Assembly (NCBI GenBank): GCA_039812645.1
Contig: JBDIAV010000008.1
Span: 5,529 to 69,528, forward strand
DNA: 64,000 bases
DNA from: Ancrocorticia sp039812645
GTDB taxonomy: Bacteria > Actinomycetota > Actinomycetes > Actinomycetales > Actinomycetaceae
Direction of reading: 5' to 3'
Below are positions 35,025 to 43,195 of this stretch, in pieces; the stretch's first letter is position 1, and each line of letters begins with the position of its first letter. The position numbers and the translations under genes are program-made. The notes beneath the pieces were generated by a model. It was not told the DNA's origin, searched no databases, and saw only the letters and a list, made by a program, of their open reading frames with translations.

Positions 35025-36574
35025 ATCCGGTCCATGTATTCGCTGGCTCGCAGCCGCAACTGCCTGCCATCGCCCACGTCGATGCCATCCAGCACCGCTT
35101 GGTAGGACGCCATCACACCCTCAATGGCCTGGGTGAGGCGATCAGACAGCTTCTCGCGAGCAGTCCGCACCGTCTGCCCCATCTTCAGATGCTTCACCGC
35201 TTGCTCCGCACCCGCGACACCCCCGGCAGCGGAACCAAGCAACGCGAGAACCCCGGCCTCTCTCAGCCACGGGTTGGACCCCGCTCCCTCAGTGAGAGTG
35301 GCGAGATCACCTGCCCACGCCTGCATGGCCTCGTCCACGAGCGCAGCCACGTCTACTCCCGCATGACCCCGTGCTCGATACGCGCTAGTTTCCACAATGT
35401 CCTGCCGCCAAGCCGTTTGAATAGCCGCGTCTGTGGTGAGGACACCTTGAGTGAGTCCTACCTGGATGGCATTAAGAACCCCGTCAAACACGGCTTCCAT
35501 TGCGGCGTCACGAGCCTTGAGCTGACGGCGTCGCAAAATTCCCGGCTGCTCCCCATTCGCTAGAGAGGCGAGTGCACCACCGGAGGACGCGAACGACAAC
35601 CACGACGTTGTGGGGGCGCCCTGGCCGTACCGGCCCATTTTGGCGTTGGTTGTCAGTTTCGATAGCGGCTGGGTGGCCGCCAGTCGAATCTTGTCGCCAA
35701 GATCTCGTACCGAGTTGGCCTGCATCTCCACGGCCTCAGACAGTTCAAGGAGTTGCCGGCGCAGTTGTGGCAGCATCGCCTGGGTAGTCCGGTCTACCAA
35801 TTCAGCCCCCTTGTGCGACGCCGCAATTTCTTTCAGCCAGGCGCGCACCTCCGCGACCGACTGCGCGGACAGTAGACCTTCGTGCGGTCCGGCATCAGGC
35901 ACCAGCATGAGGGGATCGTCGCCTATGCCGACATCCGCCATGCGCGCCACCAGGTCCGTCCACACCGTCTCGCGGGCCATATCCGACACCCGGTTAAGCA
36001 CCACCGCCGTTGACATCCCACGACGATGTGCATCCCCCAAGGTGTGCCACGCCTGGGCGTCACCGTAACGGGCCGCCGTCGTCACAAAGACCCACAGATC
36101 AGCCGCGTCGAGGAGCCTGCGGGCAAGCTCACGGTTCGCCGCCTCCACCGAATCGAGGTCCGGCGCATCAACGAGAATAATCCCCGGGACCGCTCCCTCC
36201 GCAACGGCCAACTTTCCCATATCAAGAAGCCCATGTCCCTCAAGAGAATCGGCATCTGACGGGTGGGCGGCGATGAGCGGCATACGCGTCGTGGGCCGGA
36301 GAACAGAGGCCGGCGAGACCTCTTCCCGGAGAAGAGAGTTGAAGAGCGTCGATTTTCCCGCCCCAGACGATCCTCCAAGGACGACGACGGCCGGCAGACC
36401 CGCCGTCTGCAAATGCGGCAAGATCCTCGTCTTCAGTTGGGTGAAAAGCTGCGCGCGCGACTCGGCCAGCTGTATCGATCCCGGCATCTCCAGGGGCAGC
36501 TGGGCATTCTCAAGCGCGGAAACTGTCCTCTCGACGAGGTTGGCAAGCTCACGGTTGGTAGTTCTGGCGTTCAC
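35021..36574 (-). CDS. Dynamin-like GTPase, first of a pair
   Basis: About 517 residues from the GTG at 36574 (VNARTTNREL), which has GGGAGAG upstream; an ATG at 36613 would add 13 residues without a ribosome binding site. P-loop GGSSGAGKST (67-76), G3 VDAPDLDS, and the base-specificity motif NRVSD in place of NKxD. The C-terminal part is a long helical region with a short hydrophobic stretch (GVLALLGSAAGGVAG). It overlaps the next GTPase gene by 4 nt, implying co-translation and probably a shared complex at the membrane. Confidence 0.78.
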   Translation of the reverse strand: MNARTTNRELANLVERTVSALENAQLPLEMPGSIQLAESRAQLFTQLKTRILPHLQTAGLPAVVVLGGSSGAGKSTLFNSLLREEVSPASVLRPTTRMPLIAAHPSDADSLEGHGLLDMGKLAVAEGAVPGIILVDAPDLDSVEAANRELARRLLDAADLWVFVTTAARYGDAQAWHTLGDAHRRGMSTAVVLNRVSDMARETVWTDLVARMADVGIGDDPLMLVPDAGPHEGLLSAQSVAEVRAWLKEIAASHKGAELVDRTTQAMLPQLRRQLLELSEAVEMQANSVRDLGDKIRLAATQPLSKLTTNAKMGRYGQGAPTTSWLSFASSGGALASLANGEQPGILRRRQLKARDAAMEAVFDGVLNAIQVGLTQGVLTTDAAIQTAWRQDIVETSAYRARGHAGVDVAALVDEAMQAWAGDLATLTEGAGSNPWLREAGVLALLGSAAGGVAGAEQAVKHLKMGQTVRTAREKLSDRLTQAIEGVMASYQAVLDGIDVGDGRQLRLRASEYMDRI

Positions 36575-36755
36575 CTCTCCATTCTCTCCCGAAAATTCTC
36601 GTGTGAGTGGCATTCACCGCGGCATGTGCCGAGTAGTTGGACTATCCACCACAGTTTTTAGGGACGACGGCGGCCTCCTGGTTACCGAAGTCACCGTCCC
36701 GACGAGAGACGGGCGGACGTCGTCGATCTTCGTGGGGTGATTAACGGCGAGAGAT

Positions 36756-36786
36756 TTGGCTGGACTCCCCCACAACCCCGTATAGT
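36756..36786 (+). promoter_or_regulatory. Promoter of tRNA-Arg
   Basis: TATAGT (36781-36786) ends 10 nt before the tRNA 5' end; TTGGCT at 36756-36761 is a possible -35 with a long 19-nt spacer. Confidence 0.5.
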
Positions 36787-36796
36787 GTGAGTGCCC

Positions 36797-36869
36797 GCCT
36801 CCATAGCTCAATGGATAGAGCAACGGCCTTCTAATCCGTAGGTTGCGCGTTCGAGTCGCGCTGGAGGCA
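36797..36869 (+). tRNA. tRNA-Arg (anticodon TCT)
   Basis: Acceptor stem GCCTCCA/TGGAGGC with discriminator A. The D arm is GCTCAATGGATAGAGC, the anticodon loop CTTCTAA carries anticodon TCT, and the T arm is GCGCGTTCGAGTCGCGC. CCA is not encoded. Confidence 0.95.
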
Positions 36870-36936
36870 CAAAATAACGGGACAGAACGTTTCCTATGCC
36901 ACCTTTCGGCCGTGGGAAATGTCCTCGCAAAGCTAG

Positions 36937-36951
36937 TACGATGAATGGGTG
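36937..36951 (+). promoter_or_regulatory. Predicted leaderless promoter of orn
   Basis: TACGAT (36937-36942), 6 nt (GAATGG), GTG at 36949. The arrangement matches that before the yigZ-family gene almost base for base. Confidence 0.5.
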
Positions 36952-37611
36952 AGTTACCGCGTGTTGAAGAACCCGATTGTTTGGATCGATTGCGAAATGA
37001 CCGGTCTGGACTTGTCCATTGATGAACTGGTCGAGGTCTCCGTTGTCATTACGGACGCCGAGCTGAATCCCATCGATGAAGGCATTGACCTTCTTGTCAA
37101 ACCATCGCCCGAAGCGGTTGCGCATATGGACGATTTCGTCCGCAACATGCACACAAACTCCGGACTCATTAACGAATGGGACGAAGGTTTGAGCCTTGAC
37201 GAGGCCGAAACCCTGGTACTCGAATACATCAAGAAATTTATTCCAGAGGTACGCCGCGCACCTCTGGGCGGAAACTCGGTGGCGACGGACAAAACGTTCC
37301 TCGAAAAGTACATGCCGAACGTCATTGACCATCTGCATTACCGGATTATTGACGTCTCGTCGATCAAAGAGCTGGCCAAGCGCTGGTATCCCCGCACCTA
37401 CTTCAATTCTCCTGCAAAGACCGGCAACCACCGGGCCCTGGGAGATATCTACGATTCCATTGATGAGCTGCGGTACTACCGCGGCATCCTTATGCCGCAG
37501 GGCGATGGTCCAACAACACGGGAATGCGAAGCCATTGCCAAAGAAGCAGCCGGGAAGACTGTGAAGTTGGCACAAGATCACAACCGTGGGGACCTGCCCA
37601 CAACGAACTGA
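36949..37611 (+). CDS. orn: Oligoribonuclease
   Basis: A 220-residue DEDDh 3'-5' exonuclease that degrades 2-5 nt RNAs, including linear cyclic-dinucleotide products. The acidic residues are visible in VWIDCEMTGLD, in the central stretch around LGGNSVATDKTFL, and in the C-terminal KTGNHRALGDIYDS (His and Asp). The C-terminal about 35 residues are a hydrophilic extension. The start is GTG, probably leaderless. Confidence 0.95.
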   Translation: MSYRVLKNPIVWIDCEMTGLDLSIDELVEVSVVITDAELNPIDEGIDLLVKPSPEAVAHMDDFVRNMHTNSGLINEWDEGLSLDEAETLVLEYIKKFIPEVRRAPLGGNSVATDKTFLEKYMPNVIDHLHYRIIDVSSIKELAKRWYPRTYFNSPAKTGNHRALGDIYDSIDELRYYRGILMPQGDGPTTRECEAIAKEAAGKTVKLAQDHNRGDLPTTN

Positions 37612-37665
37612 CTAAGTTCCCGGCGGGCGAGAAACGCCCTACCACCCCGCGGAATATTATTGAGT

Positions 37666-37704
37666 CGAGGGGCTCCAGATTGCACAGCGATCTGGAGCCC
37701 CTCG
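37666..37704 (+). terminator. Terminator after orn
   Basis: 15-bp stem (37666-37680, 37690-37704) based on GAGGGGCTCCAGAT, 9-nt loop. Only a weak T stretch follows. Confidence 0.7.
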
Positions 37705-37735
37705 TTCACACGTGGATAACCACACAAAACCATCA

Positions 37736-37751
37736 GGTGATGCAGATCACA
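37736..37751 (+). promoter_or_regulatory. CRP/GlxR-like binding site upstream of the sugar permease
   Basis: GGTGA-TGCAGA-TCACA matches the TGTGA-N6-TCACA consensus of CRP/GlxR regulators at 9 of 10 positions. It lies about 310 nt before the permease start and close behind the orn terminator, consistent with catabolite-type control of the permease gene. Confidence 0.5.
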
Positions 37752-38063
37752 TAACGTACAACTTGATGTGAAACCCAACCGAAACATGCCCGATTCCACA
37801 CGATCACAAGTAGGAAATTCTGTGTTCACTACAGATTCTTCTGTTATTTACTAAAAAACAATCTTGCCCATTCGGTCACAAAGCCACACGCCACGAACTT
37901 TTCATCCCGACGCCATGTGAGAAATAGAGTGTCCACTACGTAAAACAACTAAGAATCGAGCCTACCCGCACGTAGCCTATCTGGAAGTTGACTGACATCA
38001 CATCCACCATCGATGCCATGAGGTGCCAGTGAACTCCGCACACAATCTACGAAGGGAATCTCG
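37752..38063 (+). other. A/T-rich intergenic region before the sugar permease
   Basis: No gene is apparent in these 312 nt. The stretch is clearly more A/T-rich than its surroundings (TTATTTACTAAAAAACAATC), as expected for a promoter region. Isolated TGTGA and TCACA half-sites occur, for example near 37850-37925. I could not assign a convincing -35/-10 pair. Confidence 0.4.
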
Positions 38064-39473
38064 ATGTCGAGCTCTCCTGCACCCCAGAAAACAGGGGTCA
38101 ACGGACTCGTTATCCGAAGCGCCATTGTCGCTTCGCTTGGCGGTCTGATTTTCGGTTTTGATACCGCAGTGATTTCCGGAGCCATCTCCTCCTTGGAGAA
38201 GGTATTCGGACTCACCGCATTCGACACTGGTTTCGTCGTCGCTATTGCCACGGTCGGAACCGTTCTTGGCGCCATTATCGCGGGCCGCCTTGCTGAGCAG
38301 TACGGTCGTCACAAGATCCTGTTCGCCATCGGTGTTCTGTACATCCTGGCCTCGCTCGGAACCGCTTTGGCCATCAACCTCCCGATGCTGGACGTTTTCC
38401 GATTCATCGGCGGCATCGGCGTGGGTATGTCCTCCGTGGTAGCCCCGATCTACACGGCGGAAATTTCGCCCGCAGCCATCCGTGGCCGTCTCGTTGGACT
38501 GGTCCAGTTCAATATCGTGTTCGGTATTCTCCTGGCCTACCTATCCAACTTCATCATCAACCAGATCATGGGCGATAACCTCGACAAGTGGCGCTGGATG
38601 CTCGGCGTCATGGCCGTTCCGTCCATCCTCTTCTTCATCCTGCTCTTCACCACGCCTGAGACGCCTCGCTGGCTCATCTCCCATGGCCGTGAGCAGCAGG
38701 GTGTCGCTACCTCCCGCAAGCTCTGCTCGACTCAGGCTGAGTCCGATCAGCAGCTCGCTGAGATCCGTGGACAGATCGAAGAGGACCGCAAGCTCTCGGG
38801 CACCAAGGTCAGCCTGTTTGCTCCGCGCTACCGCAAGGTCGTCATGATGGCCTTCCTTATCGCGGCGTTCAACCAGCTCTCAGGAATTAACGCCATTCTC
38901 TACTACGCCCCCAAGGTGTTTGAGAACGCCGGTGCCTCCGAGTCCCTGGCCACCCTGTTGCCTGTCTTCGTGGGCCTCATGAACCTCGTGGCCACCATGA
39001 CGGCGCTGACCGTGATCGACAAGCTGGGCCGCCGTACGCTCATGCTGGTTGGCTCGATCGGTTACCTCATCAGCCTAGGCTTCATCGCCGCGGTGATGTT
39101 CTACTACGAGAATGCCAAGGGTGGAGCCTTCGATGGCACCTCGGTGACCCTCGTGTTCGTCGGTTTGCTCGTCTTCATCGCTGCCCACGCCTTCGGCCAG
39201 GGCTCGGTTATCTGGGTGTTCATCTCCGAGATCTTCCCCCAGGAAGTACGCGCTTCGGGCCAGTCCTTCGGCTCGATGACCCACTGGATCTTCGCGGCGA
39301 TCACCACCTACGCTTTCCCCCCGGTCATTTCCTTCCTCGGCGGCGGCGTGGCCTTCCTTCTCTTCTTCGTCTTCATGGTCGGACAGCTCTTCTGGGTTCT
39401 TCGTGTCATGCCTGAGACAAAGGGCGTTCCGCTGGAGAAGATGGCAGCCAAGCTCGGCCTCGACAAGGCCTGA
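38064..39473 (+). CDS. Sugar-porter family MFS permease
   Basis: A 469-residue membrane protein with 12 predicted helices and the sugar-porter signatures GGLIFGFDTAVISG, GRLAEQYGRHK (loop 2-3), PETPRWLI at the end of helix 6, NQLSGINAILYYAP in helix 7 and PETKGVPLE at the C-terminus. It imports a monosaccharide, probably with a proton. The start ATG has GAAGGGAA upstream. A sugar kinase follows after a terminator, so the pair may handle the same sugar. Confidence 0.92.
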   Translation: MSSSPAPQKTGVNGLVIRSAIVASLGGLIFGFDTAVISGAISSLEKVFGLTAFDTGFVVAIATVGTVLGAIIAGRLAEQYGRHKILFAIGVLYILASLGTALAINLPMLDVFRFIGGIGVGMSSVVAPIYTAEISPAAIRGRLVGLVQFNIVFGILLAYLSNFIINQIMGDNLDKWRWMLGVMAVPSILFFILLFTTPETPRWLISHGREQQGVATSRKLCSTQAESDQQLAEIRGQIEEDRKLSGTKVSLFAPRYRKVVMMAFLIAAFNQLSGINAILYYAPKVFENAGASESLATLLPVFVGLMNLVATMTALTVIDKLGRRTLMLVGSIGYLISLGFIAAVMFYYENAKGGAFDGTSVTLVFVGLLVFIAAHAFGQGSVIWVFISEIFPQEVRASGQSFGSMTHWIFAAITTYAFPPVISFLGGGVAFLLFFVFMVGQLFWVLRVMPETKGVPLEKMAAKLGLDKA

Positions 39474-39523
39474 GTATCCGCCACTCCTCCCTCTACCCGC
39501 TTCCCATAAGGGACGCAGCAGAC

Positions 39524-39570
39524 AAGCTGGTGTTGTAGGTGCAAATTTCACGCTCTTACAACACCAGCTT
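39524..39570 (+). terminator. Terminator after the sugar permease
   Basis: Perfect 14-bp stem AAGCTGGTGTTGTA (39524-39537) with its complement at 39557-39570 and a 19-nt loop, then TCTATC. Confidence 0.7.
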
Positions 39571-39604
39571 TCTATCAAGTGAACAATTCTCAACTTTTCT
39601 TCCC

Positions 39605-39620
39605 GCTTAAGCGGTTAAGC
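39605..39620 (+). promoter_or_regulatory. LacI-family-type operator before the sugar kinase
   Basis: GCTTAA-GCGG-TTAAGC, a perfect 6-bp inverted repeat around a central CG, the usual shape of LacI-family operators. It also overlaps the 12-bp palindrome CCGCTTAAGCGG (39603-39614). It lies about 60 nt before the kinase start. No LacI-family gene is in the window. Confidence 0.55.
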
Positions 39621-39681
39621 TATGCACTGTAGCTGAAGAGCTCACGCTGAGTTCTTACCTGAACAATCAAAGGAGACGCAC

Positions 39682-40644
39682 GTGGCAACGACGCCCACAG
39701 CCCCAGTTCTCTGCCTTGGCGAGGCACTTATTGATGTTGTCATTTGCGGTGAAGAGTCCGCCGAGCACGTGGGTGGTAGCCCGCTCAACGTGGCCTGCGT
39801 TCTCACCGCTATGGATCACCCAGCTCTCATCGGCGCATGGTGGGGCAAGGATGCCCGTGGAAAGGCCATCGAAGAGTACGCACTCACCCGCAACGTCGGC
39901 ATCGTCCCCGGTTCGGATGGTGCCGAACGCACCACCGTGGCCAACGCTTACCTCGACGAAGCAGGACGCGCCACCTACGAATTCGATCTTCTCTGGGAGG
40001 TTCCCCCGCTCCCCGCTCCGAACGAGCTGACCCATCTTCACACCGGTTCGATCGCGGCAACGCTGGAGCCCGGTGGCACCGATGTGCTTCGCGCAGCCAA
40101 GAATATGGCCGTTGCAGGAACCGTGTCCTACGACCCCAACGTCCGTCCGTCGATCATGGAGTCCCCCGCCAAGGTCATCAACCGCATTGAGGAACTCATC
40201 GCTCTCTCCGACGTCGTCAAGGCATCCGACGAGGACATCGCCTGGCTCTACGGTGAGGAAACCCCCGTTGAAGAGGTCATGCGCCGCTGGAGCTCGATGG
40301 GCCCGGGCCTGGTCGTCGTGACACGCGGACCCTGGGGCGCATACGCCAAGCTCGTCAACGAACGCGACATGCTCGTCATCGATCCCCTTAACGTGGAGGT
40401 TGGCGATACCGTAGGCGCTGGCGATTCCTTCATGGGTGGCCTGCTGTCTGGCCTTCTCGATGCTGGGCTTATCGGCTCGGCTGAAGCCAAGGCAAAGTTG
40501 CGTGAAGCCCGCTGGAACGATGTCACTCCGGCACTGCACCGCGCAACCATCACCTCCGGCCTCACCGTGAGCCACAACGGCGCTTACGCTCCCTCCCGCG
40601 AGGAAGTAGAGGAAGTACTCAAGGCCCAGCCTCAGCTGCGATAA
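39682..40644 (+). CDS. PfkB-family carbohydrate kinase (fructokinase-like)
   Basis: A 320-residue ribokinase-fold enzyme. The N-terminal LGEALIDVV and GGSPLNVACVL belong to the first PfkB signature. The second signature, GDTVGAGDSF, carries the catalytic base D248 and the anion hole. The sequence is fructokinase-like, but the substrate is not provable here. GTG start after AAAGGAGA. Neighbour of the sugar permease, with its own operator. Confidence 0.9.
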   Translation: MATTPTAPVLCLGEALIDVVICGEESAEHVGGSPLNVACVLTAMDHPALIGAWWGKDARGKAIEEYALTRNVGIVPGSDGAERTTVANAYLDEAGRATYEFDLLWEVPPLPAPNELTHLHTGSIAATLEPGGTDVLRAAKNMAVAGTVSYDPNVRPSIMESPAKVINRIEELIALSDVVKASDEDIAWLYGEETPVEEVMRRWSSMGPGLVVVTRGPWGAYAKLVNERDMLVIDPLNVEVGDTVGAGDSFMGGLLSGLLDAGLIGSAEAKAKLREARWNDVTPALHRATITSGLTVSHNGAYAPSREEVEEVLKAQPQLR

Positions 40645-40711
40645 GTACGGCCTCTCGAACGAGCACATGAGGATGCCAGAGGACAGTTTTCTCACTCCTC
40701 GTACATAGGCA

Positions 40712-40750
40712 TGTCCCCTCGACACCTGAACAACAGGTGTCGAGGGGACA
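40712..40750 (+). terminator. Terminator after the sugar kinase
   Basis: Perfect 17-bp stem (40712-40728, 40734-40750) with pentaloop AACAA. Only a short T-containing tail follows (GTCTTGTG). Confidence 0.8.
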
Positions 40751-40890
40751 GTCTTGTGTGAGCTCTTCTCGGCCTTACCAGGCGACCTCAAACAAACGTC
40801 CCGAGGGCGGCGAAGAAGAGGACCGGGGAGGAACAACGGAGAGCGACCGAGAGTGGTGGGGATCGACGTCCTCAAGGCTTCTCGGATGCT

Positions 40891-40921
40891 TTGCCCATAA
40901 GTCCCGACTTTTCCGTAGAAT
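40891..40921 (+). promoter_or_regulatory. Possible promoter of the small lipoprotein gene
   Basis: TTGCCC (40891-40896), 19-nt spacer, TAGAAT (40916-40921), about 55 nt before the start. The remainder of the 332-nt gap 40645-40976 holds only the kinase terminator and no evident gene. Confidence 0.4.
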
Positions 40922-40976
40922 TGTTATCGTCAAAGCCGCGGACGTGCCTTTGACCCACCACGATAGGACAGACACG

Positions 40977-41336
40977 ATGAAGATGAAGAAAATCTCCACC
41001 TTGCTCATGGTGCCCGCACTCGCGGTTTCCCTGGCAGCCTGCGGCGGCAGTTCCAAGCCCTCCAAGGCCGATGTTGAAGCCAGTTTGACCGAGCTCTTCA
41101 GCACGGGCGCTGAGCAGCTGCCTGACGAGCAAAAAGAGCAAATGAGCACGATGGCCAGCTGCACCGCAGAGAAGATTCATGAGACCATGTCCGCCGAAGG
41201 GCTCCAGCTCATCGCCGATGGAGATTTTGAGAATCAACCCGAGGACGCCATGACCGAAGAGGATCAGAAGGCGTTGGAGAATGCGATGATGGCCTGCTTG
41301 GAGGAGGCATTCCCAGAGCTGAGTACTGGAGAGTGA
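40977..41336 (+). CDS. Small predicted lipoprotein, unknown function
   Basis: 119 residues. A lipoprotein signal with lipobox SLAAC (C22) is followed by a short Ser/Gly/Lys linker and an acidic helical domain. The mature domain has two further cysteines (ASCTAEKI and MMACLEEA) that could form a disulfide outside the cell. The start at ATG 40977 fits AGGACA upstream; the longer in-frame reading has no ribosome binding site and no signal sequence at its start. I do not recognise the family; similar small Cys-containing lipoproteins occur in actinobacteria. Confidence 0.75.
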   Translation: MKMKKISTLLMVPALAVSLAACGGSSKPSKADVEASLTELFSTGAEQLPDEQKEQMSTMASCTAEKIHETMSAEGLQLIADGDFENQPEDAMTEEDQKALENAMMACLEEAFPELSTGE

Positions 41337-41376
41337 TCTAGCCTCATCGAGGTGTATTACCTGGTGAGACCTTAGC

Positions 41377-41406
41377 AAGGGTGGCGGCTTGTAAGCCGCC
41401 ACCCTT
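41377..41406 (+). terminator. Terminator after the small lipoprotein gene
   Basis: AAGGGTGGCGGCTT (41377-41390) pairs with its complement at 41393-41406 around a minimal loop, then TTCC. Confidence 0.8.
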
Positions 41407-41575
41407 TTCCGCCCTTTTCTGTGCCCTCTGACAAAATTACGGTGGCGCCCTTGACGTGGTGGCGACTTCCTTAAGAAAGTCCCACCCATTTCCCTGACCA
41501 AAGGTTTAGGCTAGTGTCACTTCCTTGTGCCGATAGGCATGCTTCCGGAACGTACAACGACCAAAGGAATACTCC

Positions 41576-42433
41576 ATGCACAACGTGACCCTTAATAATG
41601 GTGTCCAGATGCCCATTCTTGGCTTCGGCGTATTCAAAATTCCCAATGAAGAGACCGAAGCTGCCGTTTTTTCCGCCCTAGAGGCAGGCTATCGTTCAAT
41701 TGACACCGCCGCCATTTATCACAACGAGGAAGGTGTAGGCCGGGCATTGGCCAAGGCCGGTATCCCGCGTGAGGAACTGTTCATCACCACCAAGCTGTGG
41801 GTTCAGCCAAACGCGGACAACACCCGCCGCGCATTTGAGGCCTCCCTCAAGCGCCTCGGATTGGATTACGTGGATCTTTACCTTATTCACCAGCCATTCG
41901 GCGATCTCTTTGGTGAGTGGCGCGAGATGGAGAAGCTCTACGGTGAAGGCCTCGCGAAGTCTATTGGCGTATCAAACTTCTACTCCGGCCGTCTCGTGGA
42001 CTTCATCATGCATACGGATGTCACCCCCGCAGTCAACCAGGTCGAAGCGCATCCATTCTTCCAGCGCGTGAAGAACCAGAAGGTCATGGCCAATCGCGGT
42101 GTACAGATTGAATCCTGGGGCCCGCTAGCGCAGGGCAAGCAGGGAATCTTCGAGCATCCCACCCTTGTGGCGATCGCCGATGCGCACAACAAGACGGTGG
42201 CACAGGTCGTACTCCGCTGGCTCATCCAACGCGACGTCGTCGTCATCCCCAAGACTGTGAATCCGGCACGCATGGCGGAGAACATCGATGTCTTCGACTT
42301 CGAACTGAGCGAGGGACAGATGAATGCCATCGCCACGCTCGATAAGGGCCGCTCGGCAGGACTAGACCACTACTCTGTGGAAGCCGCAGAGCGCCTCAGC
42401 AAGCCCGACGATCTTTCCTCCGGCCTCCTCTGA
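41576..42433 (+). CDS. Aldo/keto reductase (2,5-diketogluconate reductase-like)
   Basis: A 285-residue NADPH-dependent TIM-barrel reductase with the full catalytic tetrad: D43 and Y48 (SIDTAAIYHNEEGVG), K73 (TTKLW) and H105 (LIHQP). The C-terminal IPKTVNPARMAEN is the cofactor-binding loop. AAAGGA precedes the ATG. Cytoplasmic. The substrate cannot be assigned. Monocistronic, flanked by terminators. Confidence 0.92.
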   Translation: MHNVTLNNGVQMPILGFGVFKIPNEETEAAVFSALEAGYRSIDTAAIYHNEEGVGRALAKAGIPREELFITTKLWVQPNADNTRRAFEASLKRLGLDYVDLYLIHQPFGDLFGEWREMEKLYGEGLAKSIGVSNFYSGRLVDFIMHTDVTPAVNQVEAHPFFQRVKNQKVMANRGVQIESWGPLAQGKQGIFEHPTLVAIADAHNKTVAQVVLRWLIQRDVVVIPKTVNPARMAENIDVFDFELSEGQMNAIATLDKGRSAGLDHYSVEAAERLSKPDDLSSGLL

Positions 42434-42518
42434 GCAAGATCCCCGGTCTCGCTCGGAGCTTCGACTAAAAGAGAATCTCTGACTAAGAGGTTGCGCCAAT
42501 TCTCGGGCGTCACAATTT

Positions 42519-42552
42519 GTACATGGGTGCTACGTGCGTAGCACCCATGTAC
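42519..42552 (+). terminator. Terminator after the aldo/keto reductase gene
   Basis: Perfect 14-bp stem GTACATGGGTGCTA (42519-42532) with its complement at 42539-42552, 6-nt loop, then TATTTCTCC. Confidence 0.85.
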
Positions 42553-42625
42553 TATTTCTCCCCAATTGAAACCGAGGTCTCCTCCTTGTAGGACTCAAGT
42601 CGTTTGCCCGGAATATTTTCGTGGA

Positions 42626-42658
42626 GTAGATTGTTTCTACTGGTACCCCCTATGGGTA
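42626..42658 (+). promoter_or_regulatory. CsoR-type copper operator and adjacent inverted repeat before copZ
   Basis: TACCC-CCTAT-GGGTA (42644-42658) has the form of a CsoR operator. TATAAA (42657-42662) overlaps it and can serve as -10, with TTGTTT (42631-42636) as a -35 at a long 20-nt spacing. A second repeat, GTAGA-TTGTT-TCTAC (42626-42640), lies next to it and overlaps that -35. The csoR gene is in the same operon, so autoregulation by copper is likely. Confidence 0.7.
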
Positions 42659-42682
42659 TAAAAGTCACTGAAAGGACTACTC

Positions 42683-42892
42683 ATGGCAACGACTACATAC
42701 GACGTCACCGGAATGACCTGCGGCCATTGCGAGAACCACGTACGCGAAGAGATCGAGAAAATCGCTGGCGTCTCCGGTATCGAGGTGAGCCACACAACGG
42801 GCAAGCTTGTGATCACCTCGGACGCTGAGTTGAACGACGCCGAAGTCGTCGCCGCTGTTGATGAAGCCGGCTACGAGGCAGTCCGCGCCTGA
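42683..42892 (+). CDS. copZ: Copper chaperone (heavy-metal-associated domain)
   Basis: A 69-residue ferredoxin-like HMA domain with the Cu(I)-binding motif GMTCGHC near the N-terminus. It delivers copper to CopA or CsoR in the cytoplasm. GAAAGGA lies upstream. It is first in the copper operon; its stop shares a base with the next start (TGATG). Confidence 0.93.
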   Translation: MATTTYDVTGMTCGHCENHVREEIEKIAGVSGIEVSHTTGKLVITSDAELNDAEVVAAVDEAGYEAVRA

Positions 42893-43128
42893 TGAACGCA
42901 CCCAGCCGTTTGGCACTCTACGGCGTAGGACTGGTCGCAATCTTCGTGGCCTCCTACGCCGTAGCGGGCGCCGTTGTACCGGACAGCGTTGTGGAGAACT
43001 GGAACGAGCAGTCGGTGCCCCACGGGCCAGCTCATGAAACACCCGCTCCGTCACCTGAGACACCCGCTCCTGGCTCCCCCACATCCGACGTTCCCTCCCC
43101 GGATACCCACACGCACGATACTCACTGA
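42892..43128 (+). CDS. Small membrane protein with His-rich tail in the copper operon
   Basis: 78 residues. A short basic N-terminus and one hydrophobic helix (LYGVGLVAIFVASYAVAGA) are followed by a Pro/Ser-rich stretch ending HTHDTH. The tail is likely extracytoplasmic and could bind metal ions. It is translationally coupled to copZ and lies before copA. Similar short proteins sit in copper operons of other actinobacteria, but no function is established. Confidence 0.75.
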   Translation: MNAPSRLALYGVGLVAIFVASYAVAGAVVPDSVVENWNEQSVPHGPAHETPAPSPETPAPGSPTSDVPSPDTHTHDTH

Positions 43129-43195
43129 TGCACCGGTGGGGGTATCCCCACGTATCCACCCGAAGATCTCTCATCCCACCACACGAAGGACGTGA

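Noticed and set aside
43136..43151. GTGGGG-GTAT-CCCCAC as a second CsoR operator
   Set aside because: The G and C runs are in the opposite order to a CsoR box and the element lies within the operon; treated only as a possible hairpin.
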